DNA from: JAIBJN01 sp963775505
GTDB taxonomy: Bacteria > Actinomycetota > Thermoleophilia > Gaiellales > Gaiellaceae
Direction: 5' to 3'
Assembly: GCA_963775505.1 (NCBI GenBank)
Contig: CAVZIL010000007.1
Coordinates: forward strand, 558,001-622,000
DNA: 64,000 nucleotides
In this document: positions 41,194 to 50,147 of the stretch, one piece after another
Layout of the letters: each line of letters opens with the position of its first letter
Numbering within the stretch: position 1 is the first letter of the stretch
The notes under the pieces: model-generated
The model's input: the letters and a program-made list of their open reading frames with translations, nothing else
The model's database searches: none
Told to the model about the DNA's origin: nothing
Program-made: the position numbers and the translations under genes

Positions 41194-41650
41194 ATGAACG
41201 AGGACCCCGCCGACACGCCGAAGGAGACGAGGCTCGAACGGTGGCTCGAGCGTTGGGTTTCCCGCGCCGTGACGCCGCGGGGGGCCGCCACCGTGATCGC
41301 CTCCGCGACGATCGTCATCACCTTCGCGGCCGGCGCCCTCATGACCATCGTCGACCGCGACAACTACCCGACGATCGGATCCGGCCTCTGGTGGGCCGTC
41401 CAGACGACCACGACCGTCGGGTACGGCGACAACGTTCCGGTGAGCCTATGCCGGACGGCTCCTCGCCGCGTTCGTCATGCTGGTCGGGATCGGCTTCCTG
41501 ACGATCATCACCGCCGCGATCACGAGCACGTTCGTGTCGCGCTCGCGCCTCGAGCCGGCCGACTCGGACCACGAGACCTCGCTTGCCGAGCAGCTCCGTC
41601 AGATCAACGCGCGGCTCGAGCGAATCGAGACGCGCCAGAGCGGTCCCTGA
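41194..41650 (+). CDS. two-helix potassium channel, frameshifted
   Basis: Small K+ channel: a first helix (VIASATIVITFAAGALMTIV), the pore helix and filter GLWWAVQTTTTVGYGDNVP, then a frame change near 41440-41447. The next frame continues YAGRLLAAFVMLVGIGFLTI, then ITAAITSTFV, and a coiled-coil end LAEQLRQINARLERIETRQS. Total length is 1 modulo 3, so one extra base breaks it right after the selectivity filter. The restored protein has about 152 aa with the KcsA-like 2TM layout. SD GGAGGGCTGAG. Confidence 0.78.
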
Positions 41651-41843
41651 CCGCGGGCCCGTGCACCGGCGGCAAGCGCTGCAACGGGAGTGACGCTCGA
41701 AATGAGCCGAGCGAGATGACTTGGGCAAGGCGGTTTCGTCTGCGCCAGAGCCTGCTCGAAAGCCTCTGGCTCATCCCGCTGGCGGAAGCCGTGCTGGGTG
41801 GGATTCTCGGCACGCGACCTCTCATGGGGGAGCGTCGGCGGCT

Positions 41844-42011
41844 TCGGAGATCGGCGTGGCCGACGACCTCGCCGATCCTCGCCCACGGGAGCCCCTGGGC
41901 GTGGAGGAGGGAGACGCGCCGGTGGCGGAGATCGTGCGGCGAGACCGAGGCGATGCCTGCGGCGGTGCAGGCCCGCGTGATCGCCGTTCGGAACCGGTCG
42001 GCTCCGAAGCA
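41844..42011 (-). pseudogene. tyrosine recombinase (phage integrase) fragment
   Basis: About 56 residues reading CFGADRFRTAITRACTAAGI, then ASVSPHDLRHRRVSLLHAQG, then LPWARIGEVVGHADL. HDLRHRRVSLL is the Box II H-x-x-R region (Arg and His of the active site) and VGHADL the next conserved His. The N-terminus and the C-terminal tyrosine are gone: the upstream side overlaps the DUF7144 gene on the other strand. It is a remnant of a mobile-element integrase. The rest of 41651-42035 shows no other gene. Confidence 0.7.
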
Positions 42012-42035
42012 TCGACTGCAGACGGGAGCTATGGC

Positions 42036-42443
42036 ATGGCATCGGAAGACACGTGGAGTGGATGGATCGTCTTCGCCGGCATCGTGCTCGTGATCGTCGG
42101 CTCGATCGACGCGATCCAGGGGTTCGTCGGGATCGTCGAGGACGAATACGTCGTGGCGACGCCCGAAGGCCTCGCGATCTTCGACGTGACTGCGTGGGGT
42201 TGGATCAACCTCCTCTGGGGCACCCTGCTCATCCTCGCCGGGTTCGCCTTGTTCGCCGGGGCAGGCTGGGCGCGCTGGCTCGCCATCATCGGCGTGAGCG
42301 TGAACGCAGTCCAGCAGATCGCGTTCATGGCGAACTACCCAGATGCGTATCCCCTCTGGAACATCCTGATCGTCACGCTGAACCTCGTCGTGCTCTACGC
42401 GCTGACGGCACGCTGGCAGGGCTTCAAGGAGTCTGTGTCCTGA
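42036..42443 (+). CDS. DUF7144-type membrane protein
   Basis: A 135-aa protein with four hydrophobic helices. TWSGWIVFAGIVLVIVGSID, then VTAWGWINLLWGTLLILAGF and NAVQQIAFMANYPDAYPLWN match a common actinobacterial small membrane family (DUF7144, from memory). GGGAG lies 8 nt before ATG 42036. Function unknown. Confidence 0.8.
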   Translation: MASEDTWSGWIVFAGIVLVIVGSIDAIQGFVGIVEDEYVVATPEGLAIFDVTAWGWINLLWGTLLILAGFALFAGAGWARWLAIIGVSVNAVQQIAFMANYPDAYPLWNILIVTLNLVVLYALTARWQGFKESVS

Positions 42444-42457
42444 ACAGCTACTTCGGA

Positions 42458-42499
42458 CCGGATCGAGTGGCGCGGCTGTCCTAGGTGCCCTCGATCCGG
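42458..42499. repeat. inverted repeat after the DUF7144 gene
   Basis: CCGGATCGAG and CTCGATCCGG, perfect 10-bp arms 22 nt apart, in the gap between convergent genes. It may be a transcription end for one or both sides. No T-run is visible. Confidence 0.4.
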
Positions 42500-42564
42500 G
42501 TCCGTGCAGGCGCGCGTCGCTGTGGTCGCCCACGCTGTGAGGCCCGCGACCGGCTCGACCAGGT

Positions 42565-43379
42565 TCAGGGTCTCGCGAGCCGGCGCAGTTCAGCCCTCAG
42601 CTCTCGTACCTGGGCGGCGAGCATGCGAACGAGCTCGCGCTGGTTCTGCAGGGAAGCTCCAAGCTTCTGGGCCCGCCCCCTCTGTCGTTCGATCTCGACC
42701 CAGAGCGCGGCGGTCTGGGCCTCGAGGTCGTCGGCATCGGGTTTCCTGCTGTCGAGTCCCGCGATCTGCGCCGCGATCGTGCGCGCGCGGCGTGAGCCCC
42801 TCCTGTTCGCGTCCCCGAGGTCGTCTCTGATTGCAGCGAGATCCCGGCTGATGCGGACGAGCTGTAGCCGTGCGAGCTGTCCGGCCAGCTCGGCGAGATC
42901 CTGCTGGAGAGACCGGAGGCGCTCGAGACGCTCGCCGAGCTCGGAGTCAGCTTCCTCGGAGAGCCGGTCGCCCAGGAGGGACCGCGCCTGCCCAACGCCC
43001 GTGTCGACGTCCGAGAGCCGCGATCCCAGGCCCGCGAGCTGGGCCTGCGCGTTCTCACTCAGCTGCGCGGCGTTCGCGATCGCGTTCGACATCAGGTCGT
43101 TCGTCGTTGCCAGGGAGGCATTCAGCGTCTCCAACTCTGCAACCAACGTCTCGACGTCCTCGACGGCTTCCGGCGTGCTCGGATCGGCGTTGCGTGCGAC
43201 TGCGAGCGTGCCCAGGCCCATCGCCAGCAGGAGTGTCATGAGCGTGATCGCGACCCACGCCAGGCGGGCGTCCGTGCAACCAGACGCCTCTTGGCCAAAC
43301 CCTGCTCGGACGTCGCGCTCTCGGCCACGTCGGAGGGGAAGTCCGGGTCTGGGCTCGTGGGAGGCTCCGACGTCGTCAC
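42565..43379 (-). CDS. single-pass membrane protein with long coiled coil, frameshifted
   Basis: GTG 43379 overlaps the previous stop (GTGA). The N-terminal 40 residues (VTTSEPPTSPDPDFPSDVAE) are in one frame. Near 43255-43275 it shifts to another, which gives a helix (WVAITLMTLLLAMGLGTLAV) and about 200 residues of heptad-rich sequence (VEDVETLVAELETLNASLAT, ELGERLERLRSLQQDLAELA, ERQRGRAQKLGASLQNQREL). It is likely anchored with the coiled coil outside. Function unknown. It belongs to the antiporter operon. Confidence 0.65.
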
Positions 43380-43721
43380 GGGCTCTGCTCCTCCGAGGAC
43401 GAGCCGCCGGACTGCTTCGACTGCGCCTTGGCCTGAGCCGAAGCGGAGGCGGCTGCGAACTGCTCGTTGAACTCGCTGAGCTCGTCGTTCGTCGTCTGCA
43501 CGCCGGCAAGGAGCTCGTCCAGCAAGCTGGTTCGTCGACGTGGAGGTGGCCTTTGCGTTCTCCGAGGTTTCGCGAGCCTCGGCGAACAGGGCCAGCGTGA
43601 CCGCCACTAGGGCCGCCGCCAGCACGGCTAGGACGAGCCAGACCCAGATGGGCACGCGAGCATCGGGCTCGGCTGGGCGTGTATTCAGACCTTGTTCGAT
43701 CGTTTCGGTGTCGCTTGGCAC
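43376..43721 (-). CDS. single-pass membrane protein with short coiled coil, frameshifted
   Basis: GTG 43721 gives MPSDTETIEQGLNTRPAEPD, then the helix VPIWVWLVLAVLAAALVAVT. A frame change follows near 43530-43545. The next frame reads LLDELLAGVQTTNDELSEFN, then EQFAAASASAQAKAQ and ends SSSEEQSP. It resembles the next gene in design (tail, helix, coiled coil) and may be a paralog. It starts 6 bp after the antiporter stop. Confidence 0.6.
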
Positions 43722-43727
43722 CGCCGT

Positions 43728-45044
43728 CTACTCCGAACTCGATATGACCTCGCTGTCCCGACGCTCGTGCAGGCCGGGTGCCCATCGGTGCGGACGCTGT
43801 TCGGGAGCCGGCGCACTCTCGAACGCGGGCGCCGCGTCGCGCGGGTGGGCCGCGAACCACGCTGCGTAGCGAGCTGCTAGTGGGGCTGCGGTCAGGCCGT
43901 GCAGGAGGACCGAGAGGCCGATCGTGAGAAAGATGGTGTTCAGCAAGAGCGATTCGTTGGCGAGGCTGGCATCCTCGACGAGGATCACTGCGAACACGAT
44001 CGACGCCAATCCCCGCGGCCCGAACCAGCCCAGGAAGGCGACCGTCGGCCGCCTGGCGCCGGACCCGAGCATCGCCAGCGCCACGGGAACCATGCGCACG
44101 AGGGTCAGGCTGAGAAGCGCATACAGGATGACCTGGGCGGTGAGGTCGTCGAGAACGGGCACGAGCATGACGGCGCCGAAGAGGACGAACGTGACTGCAC
44201 CGAGCAAGCCGCCTGTCTCTTCGAGGAAGAAGGTCACCTCGCCCCCGGCCTCGCGGCGCAACCAGCCGAAGACGGCGCCGCCAACGAAGGCGGCGATGAA
44301 GCCGCTGCCGTGCATCCACACGGCGAGCCCGTAGGCGAGCGCGGCCCCGGCGACCGGGACGACCTGGAGCCAGATCGAATCGACGAGGTGACGCGGGACG
44401 CCCACCCTGATCACGAGTGCGGCTGCGAGGCCCGCAACGACGCCGCCGATGCACCCGTAGCCGATCTCCTCGAGCACGAGCTCCACCGCCGCACCGTTTC
44501 CGATCGCGCCCTCCTGCGCCTCGGCAATCGCGATCGCGATCAGGAGGAGCGGCACGCAGATGCCGTCGTTGAGCCCGCTCTCGACGTTCAGGCCCTGACG
44601 CACACGTGAAGGCACTCGCGGGTCGGTGACCACCGCCTGCCCCAGCGCGGCGTCGGTCGGGGCGAGCACGATCGCGAGCAAGACTGCCTCGATGAGCACG
44701 AGCTCTCCGAGCAGGCCGACGCCCGCGAGGGCGCCCGCCACGATGGTCAGCGGCAACCCGATTGCGAGCAGGCGAAGCGGCACCACGTACTCGCGCCGCA
44801 ACACTCCGAGGTTGATCCGCGACGCGTCCGAGAAGAGGACGACCGTCAGCGTCGCCTCGGCGACCCAGCGGACGGATTCGCTCTCGATCGTCGGATCGAG
44901 CCAGCCGAGGACCTCGTCGCTCGCCAGGATGCCGCCGGCGACGAACACCATCGCGGCGGTGATCGCCGACCCCGAGAGCCGTCGCGAAACGGCTGCGTAC
45001 GCGAGGACGAGGAGCGAGATCGTGACCAGGCCCGAGGCGCCCAC
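43728..45044 (-). CDS. CPA1-type cation/proton antiporter
   Basis: A 438-aa Na+/H+ antiporter-like protein with about 12 helices. The ion-binding region is LAPTDAALGQAVVTDPRVPS and GLNVESGLNDGICVPLLLIA (the ND pair of CPA1 proteins). FLGWFGPRGLASIVFAVILV is the conserved helix with the GPRG motif. The C-terminal 50 residues are soluble. SD CAGGAGACTGAG before GTG 45044. It heads an operon with two coiled-coil membrane proteins, an uncommon partnership. Confidence 0.88.
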   Translation of the reverse strand: MGASGLVTISLLVLAYAAVSRRLSGSAITAAMVFVAGGILASDEVLGWLDPTIESESVRWVAEATLTVVLFSDASRINLGVLRREYVVPLRLLAIGLPLTIVAGALAGVGLLGELVLIEAVLLAIVLAPTDAALGQAVVTDPRVPSRVRQGLNVESGLNDGICVPLLLIAIAIAEAQEGAIGNGAAVELVLEEIGYGCIGGVVAGLAAALVIRVGVPRHLVDSIWLQVVPVAGAALAYGLAVWMHGSGFIAAFVGGAVFGWLRREAGGEVTFFLEETGGLLGAVTFVLFGAVMLVPVLDDLTAQVILYALLSLTLVRMVPVALAMLGSGARRPTVAFLGWFGPRGLASIVFAVILVEDASLANESLLLNTIFLTIGLSVLLHGLTAAPLAARYAAWFAAHPRDAAPAFESAPAPEQRPHRWAPGLHERRDSEVISSSE

Positions 45045-45137
45045 CTCAGTCTCCTGCGTCAGGTTGCTCGGGCGCTATCCGCCGTCTGGCCACGACCCGC
45101 TGCATCGCTCTGGGACCTGAGTCGCCTTTACGCGTGC

Positions 45138-45314
45138 TCAACTGCTCCCAACCGCCGCCTCAGATGGCCGCATGAAGGCGCCGATCACCCAGAGGACGGG
45201 GAGGAAGATCCCGAAGAAGAACATCCACCCATGGCCGTTCCGAAGCGTGGTCAGGCCGAGCGTGAACACCAGGATCAGGTACACGATCCCGCCGATGCCG
45301 ATTGCCCACCACAT
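45138..45314 (-). CDS. small two-helix membrane protein (PLDc_N-like)
   Basis: A 58-aa protein: MWWAIGIGGIVYLILVFTLG, then LTTLRNGHGWMFFFGIFLPV and LWVIGAFMRPSE. It looks like the short PLD-nuclease-N-terminal-type membrane proteins common in actinobacteria. GAAAGGAGCGATC is a good SD. Its start lies about 107 bp from the centre of the palindrome at 45413-45428, the same distance as the divergent DUF2550 gene. Confidence 0.72.
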   Translation of the reverse strand: MWWAIGIGGIVYLILVFTLGLTTLRNGHGWMFFFGIFLPVLWVIGAFMRPSEAAVGSS

Positions 45315-45412
45315 GATCGCTCCTTTCGCTCTCTCTGGAGCCGCCGCGTCGGGCGGCCGTGACGGGCTTACGGTCGCAGGCCCGCCGTGCTTGAGCATCG
45401 CCCAGTCCCGAC

Positions 45413-45428
45413 GTTCACCCGGGTGAGC
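45413..45428. promoter_or_regulatory. palindrome copy 1 (core TCACCCGGGTGA)
   Basis: GTTCACCCGGGTGAGC, centred about 107 bp from each of two divergent starts (45314 and 45528). One arm base differs from the perfect form. A further half-site TCCGGGTGA lies about 10 bp to the right. Confidence 0.75.
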
Positions 45429-45527
45429 TCGCACTCCGGGTGATGCCTCCCGCGACTGCCGGCGGCACGATGACGGCATGGAAAGACCCAGCCCGCCACT
45501 GCTTCAGGCCTCTGGTCAGGTGCGACC

Positions 45528-45941
45528 GTGATCTGGGCGATTCTCTTGGCTCTGGGCGTGCCGCTCTGGCTCTGCGCGTGCGGCATCTTCATGCTGGTCT
45601 TTCGCAACCGGTCCCTGCGGAAGCGGCCGGGAAACGTCCCATGCAAGTTCCGCCCGACGGACAAGAAGAGGTGGACTTCGGGGCACGGCGTCTGGGTCTC
45701 GGACGTCTTCGCCTGGGGCGGAAGCACGGCCGCGTGGAAAAGCGACCTCGCCTGGACCGCCGCCGCATCGGCCCGTCCCGCCGACGAAGAGGAGCGCAAG
45801 AAGCTTCGTCGGCTCGGAGACGGTCCTCTCATTGCCTCGTTGGCACTCGCCGAGGGCGGGACAGTGGAGATAGCCGCTAGACGGGAGCACCGCGCCGGCC
45901 TTCTTGGGCCGTTCGCGGACAGCGTGGCGGATGTCGCCTAA
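45528..45941 (+). CDS. DUF2550-like membrane protein
   Basis: A 137-aa protein. One N-terminal helix (IWAILLALGVPLWLCACGIF) is followed by RNRSLRKRPGNVPCKFRPTD and VWVSDVFAWGGSTAAWKSDL, like the actinobacterial DUF2550 family. The soluble part probably faces the cytosol. Start GTG 45528 with AGGTG upstream. Divergent from the small membrane protein across a shared palindrome. Function unknown. Confidence 0.72.
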   Translation: MIWAILLALGVPLWLCACGIFMLVFRNRSLRKRPGNVPCKFRPTDKKRWTSGHGVWVSDVFAWGGSTAAWKSDLAWTAAASARPADEEERKKLRRLGDGPLIASLALAEGGTVEIAARREHRAGLLGPFADSVADVA

Positions 45942-46020
45942 GGCGGCGACACGCGGTAGGCGCGGCGGTCCGGCCCCCGTGAATCTCTCCCGGAGGCGAT
46001 CTTCCCGAGCTCAGGACTCC

Positions 46021-46500
46021 GTGATTCCGCGTGACGAGCCGTCGAATGCGCGAGCGACTGCGCCTTCGAGCGTAGCTCCGCTAGCGGAGCCGCTGGGGGT
46101 CGGCGTCCTGGTCGTCGACGATCAGGCCCACTTCAGGCGCGTGGCGCTGGAAGTGGTCGGCGCGACCCCCGGTTTCGAGCCGCTGGGCGAAGCCGCGTCG
46201 GGCGAGGAAGCACTGGCACTCGTGGCCGACCTGAGGCCAGAGCTCATCCTCCTCGACGTCCGCATGCCGGTGATGGATGGGATCGAGACAGCCCGCCGGC
46301 TGAGCACGGAGCACCCGGGAGGGGTCGTCATTCTGATCTCCATCGACGATCCGTCCGAGTTGCCCGATGAGGTGGGATCCTGCGGTGCCAAGACGCTGAT
46401 TCGGAAGCAAGACTTCGGATCCCTCGCGCTGCGCCGACTCTGGAGCACGCATGGCGACCCAGACCGTCCGGCTTCTCACGGCGCCAGGCCGGGCATATAA
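46021..46500 (+). CDS. single-domain response regulator
   Basis: A receiver-domain protein of about 159 aa. VGVLVVDDQAHFRRVALEVV carries the acidic pair. LILLDVRMPVMDGIETARRL contains the phosphorylated Asp, and TLIRKQDFG the conserved Lys. It has no DNA-binding domain. The frame is open upstream to 45904; I chose GTG 46021 (VIPRDEPS) after AGGA, with low certainty. It may be a phosphate sink or signal partner for the histidine kinase at 50-52 kb. Confidence 0.75.
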   Translation: MIPRDEPSNARATAPSSVAPLAEPLGVGVLVVDDQAHFRRVALEVVGATPGFEPLGEAASGEEALALVADLRPELILLDVRMPVMDGIETARRLSTEHPGGVVILISIDDPSELPDEVGSCGAKTLIRKQDFGSLALRRLWSTHGDPDRPASHGARPGI

Positions 46501-46606
46501 CTGCAGCGACTCGGTGCTGTACCGCATCGGCATCTGGGTGGCCGAGGCGGCCGTGACTCGATTTGGCTAGTGGTTCGCCGCACGATTCCAGGCCGGCCGC
46601 CGACTC

Positions 46607-46618
46607 TATGATTGCCTC
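46607..46618 (+). promoter_or_regulatory. leaderless -10 box of the LuxR-type response regulator
   Basis: TATGAT (46607-46612), spacer TGCCTC, then GTG 46619. It is one of the best -10 matches of this pattern in the window. Confidence 0.6.
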
Positions 46619-47314
46619 GTGCCGATCCGAGTTGCTCTTGCCGACGACAATCTGATCGTCCGCGAGGGTCTCGAGCAGATGCTCGCGGGCGAGACAGAGA
46701 TCGAAGTCGTTGCGTCCTGCGTCGACCTTCCCTCACTCTTGGCGGCGGTCGAGGCTGAGGGCCCGGACGTGGTGCTGACGGACATCCGCATGCCGCCGTC
46801 GCAGGGTGACGAGGGCATCCGCGCGGCGAGTGCCCTTCGCGGAACGCATCCCGAGATCGGCGTGATCGTCCTCTCCCAGTACGACGATCCGGACCACGTG
46901 CTGGCCCTCCTCGAGCTCGGGTCTGACCGTCGCGGCTACATGCTCAAGGAGCGGATCCACCACCGAACGCAGCTCGTGGACGCGATCGAGACGGTCGCAG
47001 GGGGTGGCTCGGTCATCGACCCACGGGTCGTGGAGGTCCTCGTCGCAGCTCGCTCGCGCGGCGACACCTCGCGGCTCGCGACGCTTACACCGCGCGAGCT
47101 CGAGGTCCTCGCCGAGGTCGCCCAAGGCAAGAGCAACGGCGCCATCGCCGCGTCGCTGGTGCTCACGAAGGGGGCCGTCGAGAAGCACACCAATTCGATC
47201 TTCCTGAAGCTCGGGCTCTCGAACGCCGAGGACGTCAGCAAGCGAGTGAAGGCTGCCCTGCTCTTCCTCGCCGAAGAAAGCGACCAGGCCACGGCTACCC
47301 GCGGGGTCGAGTGA
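46619..47314 (+). CDS. NarL/LuxR-family response regulator
   Basis: A 231-aa two-component regulator. The receiver domain has VALADDNLIVREGLEQMLAG, VVLTDIRMPPSQGDEGI with the phospho-Asp, and GYMLKERI with Lys. The LuxR HTH follows: LTPRELEVLAEVAQGKSNGA, IAASLVLTKGAVEKHTNSIF, LKLGLSN. The start is a GTG behind TATGAT, probably leaderless. Its natural partner is the NarL-type kinase at 50148-52094. It is a candidate binder of the nearby palindromes, by inference only. Confidence 0.9.
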   Translation: MPIRVALADDNLIVREGLEQMLAGETEIEVVASCVDLPSLLAAVEAEGPDVVLTDIRMPPSQGDEGIRAASALRGTHPEIGVIVLSQYDDPDHVLALLELGSDRRGYMLKERIHHRTQLVDAIETVAGGGSVIDPRVVEVLVAARSRGDTSRLATLTPRELEVLAEVAQGKSNGAIAASLVLTKGAVEKHTNSIFLKLGLSNAEDVSKRVKAALLFLAEESDQATATRGVE

Positions 47315-47336
47315 TCCGCTAGGTCGATCCCGAGGA

Positions 47337-47561
47337 TCACCCCCTCGCGGCGGAATGAGGGCCAGGGTTGACGCTGACCAGCTCGACACCTTGGTTCATG
47401 AGCTGATCGAGCACGGCCTGTAGATGGGATTGGTCGATGATCTCGCCTCTGAGGATCGTGACCTCTCCCCGATCCTCGACGCTCATGCCCTCGATCGGCG
47501 ACGTCCACAGCTTTCCTCGAACCTCGATGAGATAGACGCGCCCAGGTCGCTCCGACGGCAC
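47337..47561 (-). CDS. conserved small protein of unknown function
   Basis: A 74-aa protein: VYLIEVRGKLWTSPIEGMSV, then EDRGEVTILRGEIIDQSHLQ and VLDQLMNQGVELVSVNPG. I recognise the pattern (RG..D.S.L...L......EL) as a small family common in actinobacteria but know no function. I chose GTG 47561; the frame is open to ATG 47630, 11 bp from the palindrome at 47641-47664, but the extra residues look non-conserved. Confidence 0.6.
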   Translation of the reverse strand: MPSERPGRVYLIEVRGKLWTSPIEGMSVEDRGEVTILRGEIIDQSHLQAVLDQLMNQGVELVSVNPGPHSAARG

Positions 47562-47640
47562 TGCTTGCTCGACTCCCTCCAAGCCTTGTGACGGTTCGCA
47601 AACGCTCGCAGTCCCACCGCCGAGAGGCATCGCCTACCGG

Positions 47641-47664
47641 GCGGGTTCACCCGGGTGAACCCGC
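47641..47664. promoter_or_regulatory. palindrome copy 2 (longest, 24 bp perfect)
   Basis: The core TCACCCGGGTGA at 47647-47658 is extended to perfect symmetry over 24 bp. It lies between the divergent small gene (start 47561 or 47630) and the MalT-like gene (start 47852, about 200 bp away). Confidence 0.8.
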
Positions 47665-47851
47665 CTGGTGACGGTTGGCTCCTGAATAGCTCGTGCCCGG
47701 ACGTAGGCGTACACCCCCGAGGATCCGCATGCGCTCGCCAAGAGCATTGATATGCGTCCGTCATTGCCGGAAACCGCGTCATCAGGGAGATTCGTGCTGT
47801 CCCTGGTGAGGAGCTCAGGACTCGGGGCTCGCCGAGCAGAGGAGGGCCGGG

Positions 47852-50139
47852 ATGCACGGCCTGACCGAAGTGGATGTTGGAGACCGGACGTCGATGGGGA
47901 TGTCGAACGGCGCCGGGCAGCGGCGGCAAGGGCTTGCCTCCAGCGTCAGGCTCACGCCGCCGAGTGCACATGCCGACCGGGTGCCGCGGGAGCGGCTGAC
48001 GACGCGGCTCGTCGAGTCGCGGGAACGGCTCGTGCTGGTCGTCGCGCCGGCGGGGTACGGCAAGACGACGCTGGCCGTCCAGTGGCGCGAGCTGGATGAC
48101 CGGCCCTTCGCCTGGGTCATGCTGGGGGTGGGCATGGACGACCCGGTGGTGCTGTGGAGCGCCATTGTCGAATCGGTTGGCCGCGCGGAGCCGACCTTTG
48201 GGCCGACAGCGGAGCTCCTGGAGTCCTGGCTGGCCGAGGCCGAGCCGAGCACGATGGCGCCCCAGGTCGCCGAAGCGCTCGAGGCAATCGACCGTGAGCT
48301 GGTCATCGTCCTCGACGACTACCACTTCGTGAAGGACTCCGCGTCCCAGGCGGCAATCGGCTCGTTCCTGGACCTAATGCCGCACGGTGTCCAGCTGGCG
48401 GTCGTGTCCCGACAGGATCCCTCGCTCACCGTCGGTCGGCTCCGTGCGAACGGGGACCTCCTCGAGCTGCGTGCGGACGAGCTCGCTCTCCGTCTGGACG
48501 AGGTTGACGCGCTCATGAACACGATCCTGCGACTCGACCTCTCGCCCGAAGCCCTCGCGCTGCTGCAGGCTCGAGCCGAGGGCTGGCCGGCCGTCGTCGC
48601 TCTCGCGGGCCGGTCGCTCCGCGACCGCGACGATCGTGAGGGCTTCCTCGAGCGTTTCGGCGGCTCGAATCGGTTCGTCGTCGACTACCTCACAGAGGTC
48701 GTGCTCGACGAGCTGGACTCCGATCGGCGTTCCTTCCTCCTGGATACTTCGATCCTCGAGCGCATGTCCGGCGACCTCTGCGACGCCGTACTGGAGCGCG
48801 AGGGGTCGAGCCAACTCCTTTCCGAGCTCGAGAAGGGAGATCTCTTCCTCAGCCCACTTGACGAACACTGCGAGTGGTATCGCTATCACTCCGTTTTTCG
48901 GGAATTTCTCTACCGTGAGCTGACGCTTCGCTCTCCTGAGCGGGTGCCCGAGCTCAGGCGCCGCGCCTTCGACTGGCTGGCGGGCGAGCGCCTCGTCGAC
49001 GAGGCCTGCCACCAGGCCCTCGCCGTTTGCGAGTATGGAGGTGCCGCCACGCTCGTCTCGGCGAACTGGATGTCGCTCGCTGGTTCGGAGCCACCGGAGA
49101 CGATCCTCGGCTGGATAGACGAGTTCCCGAGGGACGTACTTCGAGCGGACGCCGCGCTCTGCATCACCCGGGCCTGGCTGCTCCGGCTCGTGGGTGATCA
49201 TCCTGGGGCGCTGCGCGCAATCCGGGATGCTCTCGCGGCCGAGTGGTCCGGCCCGCCTGCCGGACGGAGCGGCTTCGGTCGAGGCCGCGGCGAGCCTGGT
49301 CCGGGCCAGCTTCGTCGGGGGTGAGCGTTTCCGATCAGCTGCGAGCGGCGCGTCGTGGCCTCGAGCTCGAGGCCGACGGCGCCCCTGCCTGGCAGTCGAT
49401 GGCACGGGTGTTCCTCGGCCGGGCGTGTTGCTACGCCGGTCGTCCGCTCGAGGCGAAGTCGCTCGTGGAGAAAGCAGTGGAGGACGCTGAGGAGCTCGAG
49501 CTCTGGGCGATTGCCTGTGACGCCCGCTCCGTGCTCGCGGACATCGCATTGGCCGAGGAGCAAGCCGGACTTAGCCGAGGAGTACGCGTGCGCTGCGCTC
49601 GCGCTGGCCAAGACGAAGCCGCCCGCCGGCCCCAACCGCCTCGGCTTTCCGCTGCTGACTCTGGGCCGCGTGCGTCGCCGGCCGAGGCGAGCTCCACGAG
49701 GCCGATCGGACGCTGACGGACGCTCTCGAGCGACTGCGGGCCTGGCAGGACGCGCTTCCCGTCGCCGAGTGCCTGCTTGCGCTCGCACCGGTTCGGCGGG
49801 CTCTCGGACGACACCGACGAGGCACGTGAGCTCTTCGCGGAAGCGGAACGCATCGTCGAGGGAAGCGACGATCCGGGAATCCTCCGCGGGCTGCTCGAGG
49901 AGACGAAGGTCATCCTCGGCCGGCCAATCCGCAGGACGAGCGAGGCGGACGAGCTGACCGACCGCGAGCTGGACGTCCTGCGGCTGCTGCACGAGAAGCG
50001 GACGAAGCGTGAGATCGGCCGCGCGCTCTTTCTCTCGTACAACACGATTCACTCCCATACGAAGTCGATCTACCGCAAGCTGAGCGCCTCCTCTCGCAAC
50101 GAGGCTCTCGCGCGTGCACGGGAGCTCCAGCTGATCTGA
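47852..50139 (+). pseudogene. MalT-like LuxR-family ATPase regulator, broken by several frameshifts
   Basis: A second LAL-type regulator. The first 470 residues are intact (Walker A APAGYGKTTLAVQW, Walker B LVIVLDDYHFV, and SILERMSGDLCDAVLEREGS as in the LAL at 35 kb). From about 49265 the TPR part is scattered over three frames: SVSDQLRAARRGLELEADGA, then DLAEEYACAALALAKTKPPA, then ALERLRAWQDALPVAECLLA. The last piece (49777-50139) carries the HTH LTDRELDVLRLLHEKRTKRE, then IGRALFLSYNTIHSHTKSIY. At least four indels in 550 bp. SD GGAGGGCCGGG before ATG 47852. Confidence 0.8.
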
Positions 50140-50147
50140 GCGCTGCG

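Noticed and set aside
41430..41460. Programmed frameshift in the K+ channel gene
   Set aside because: No slippery heptamer or conserved stimulator is visible, and many unrelated genes in the window have similar single-base breaks, so error or decay is simpler.
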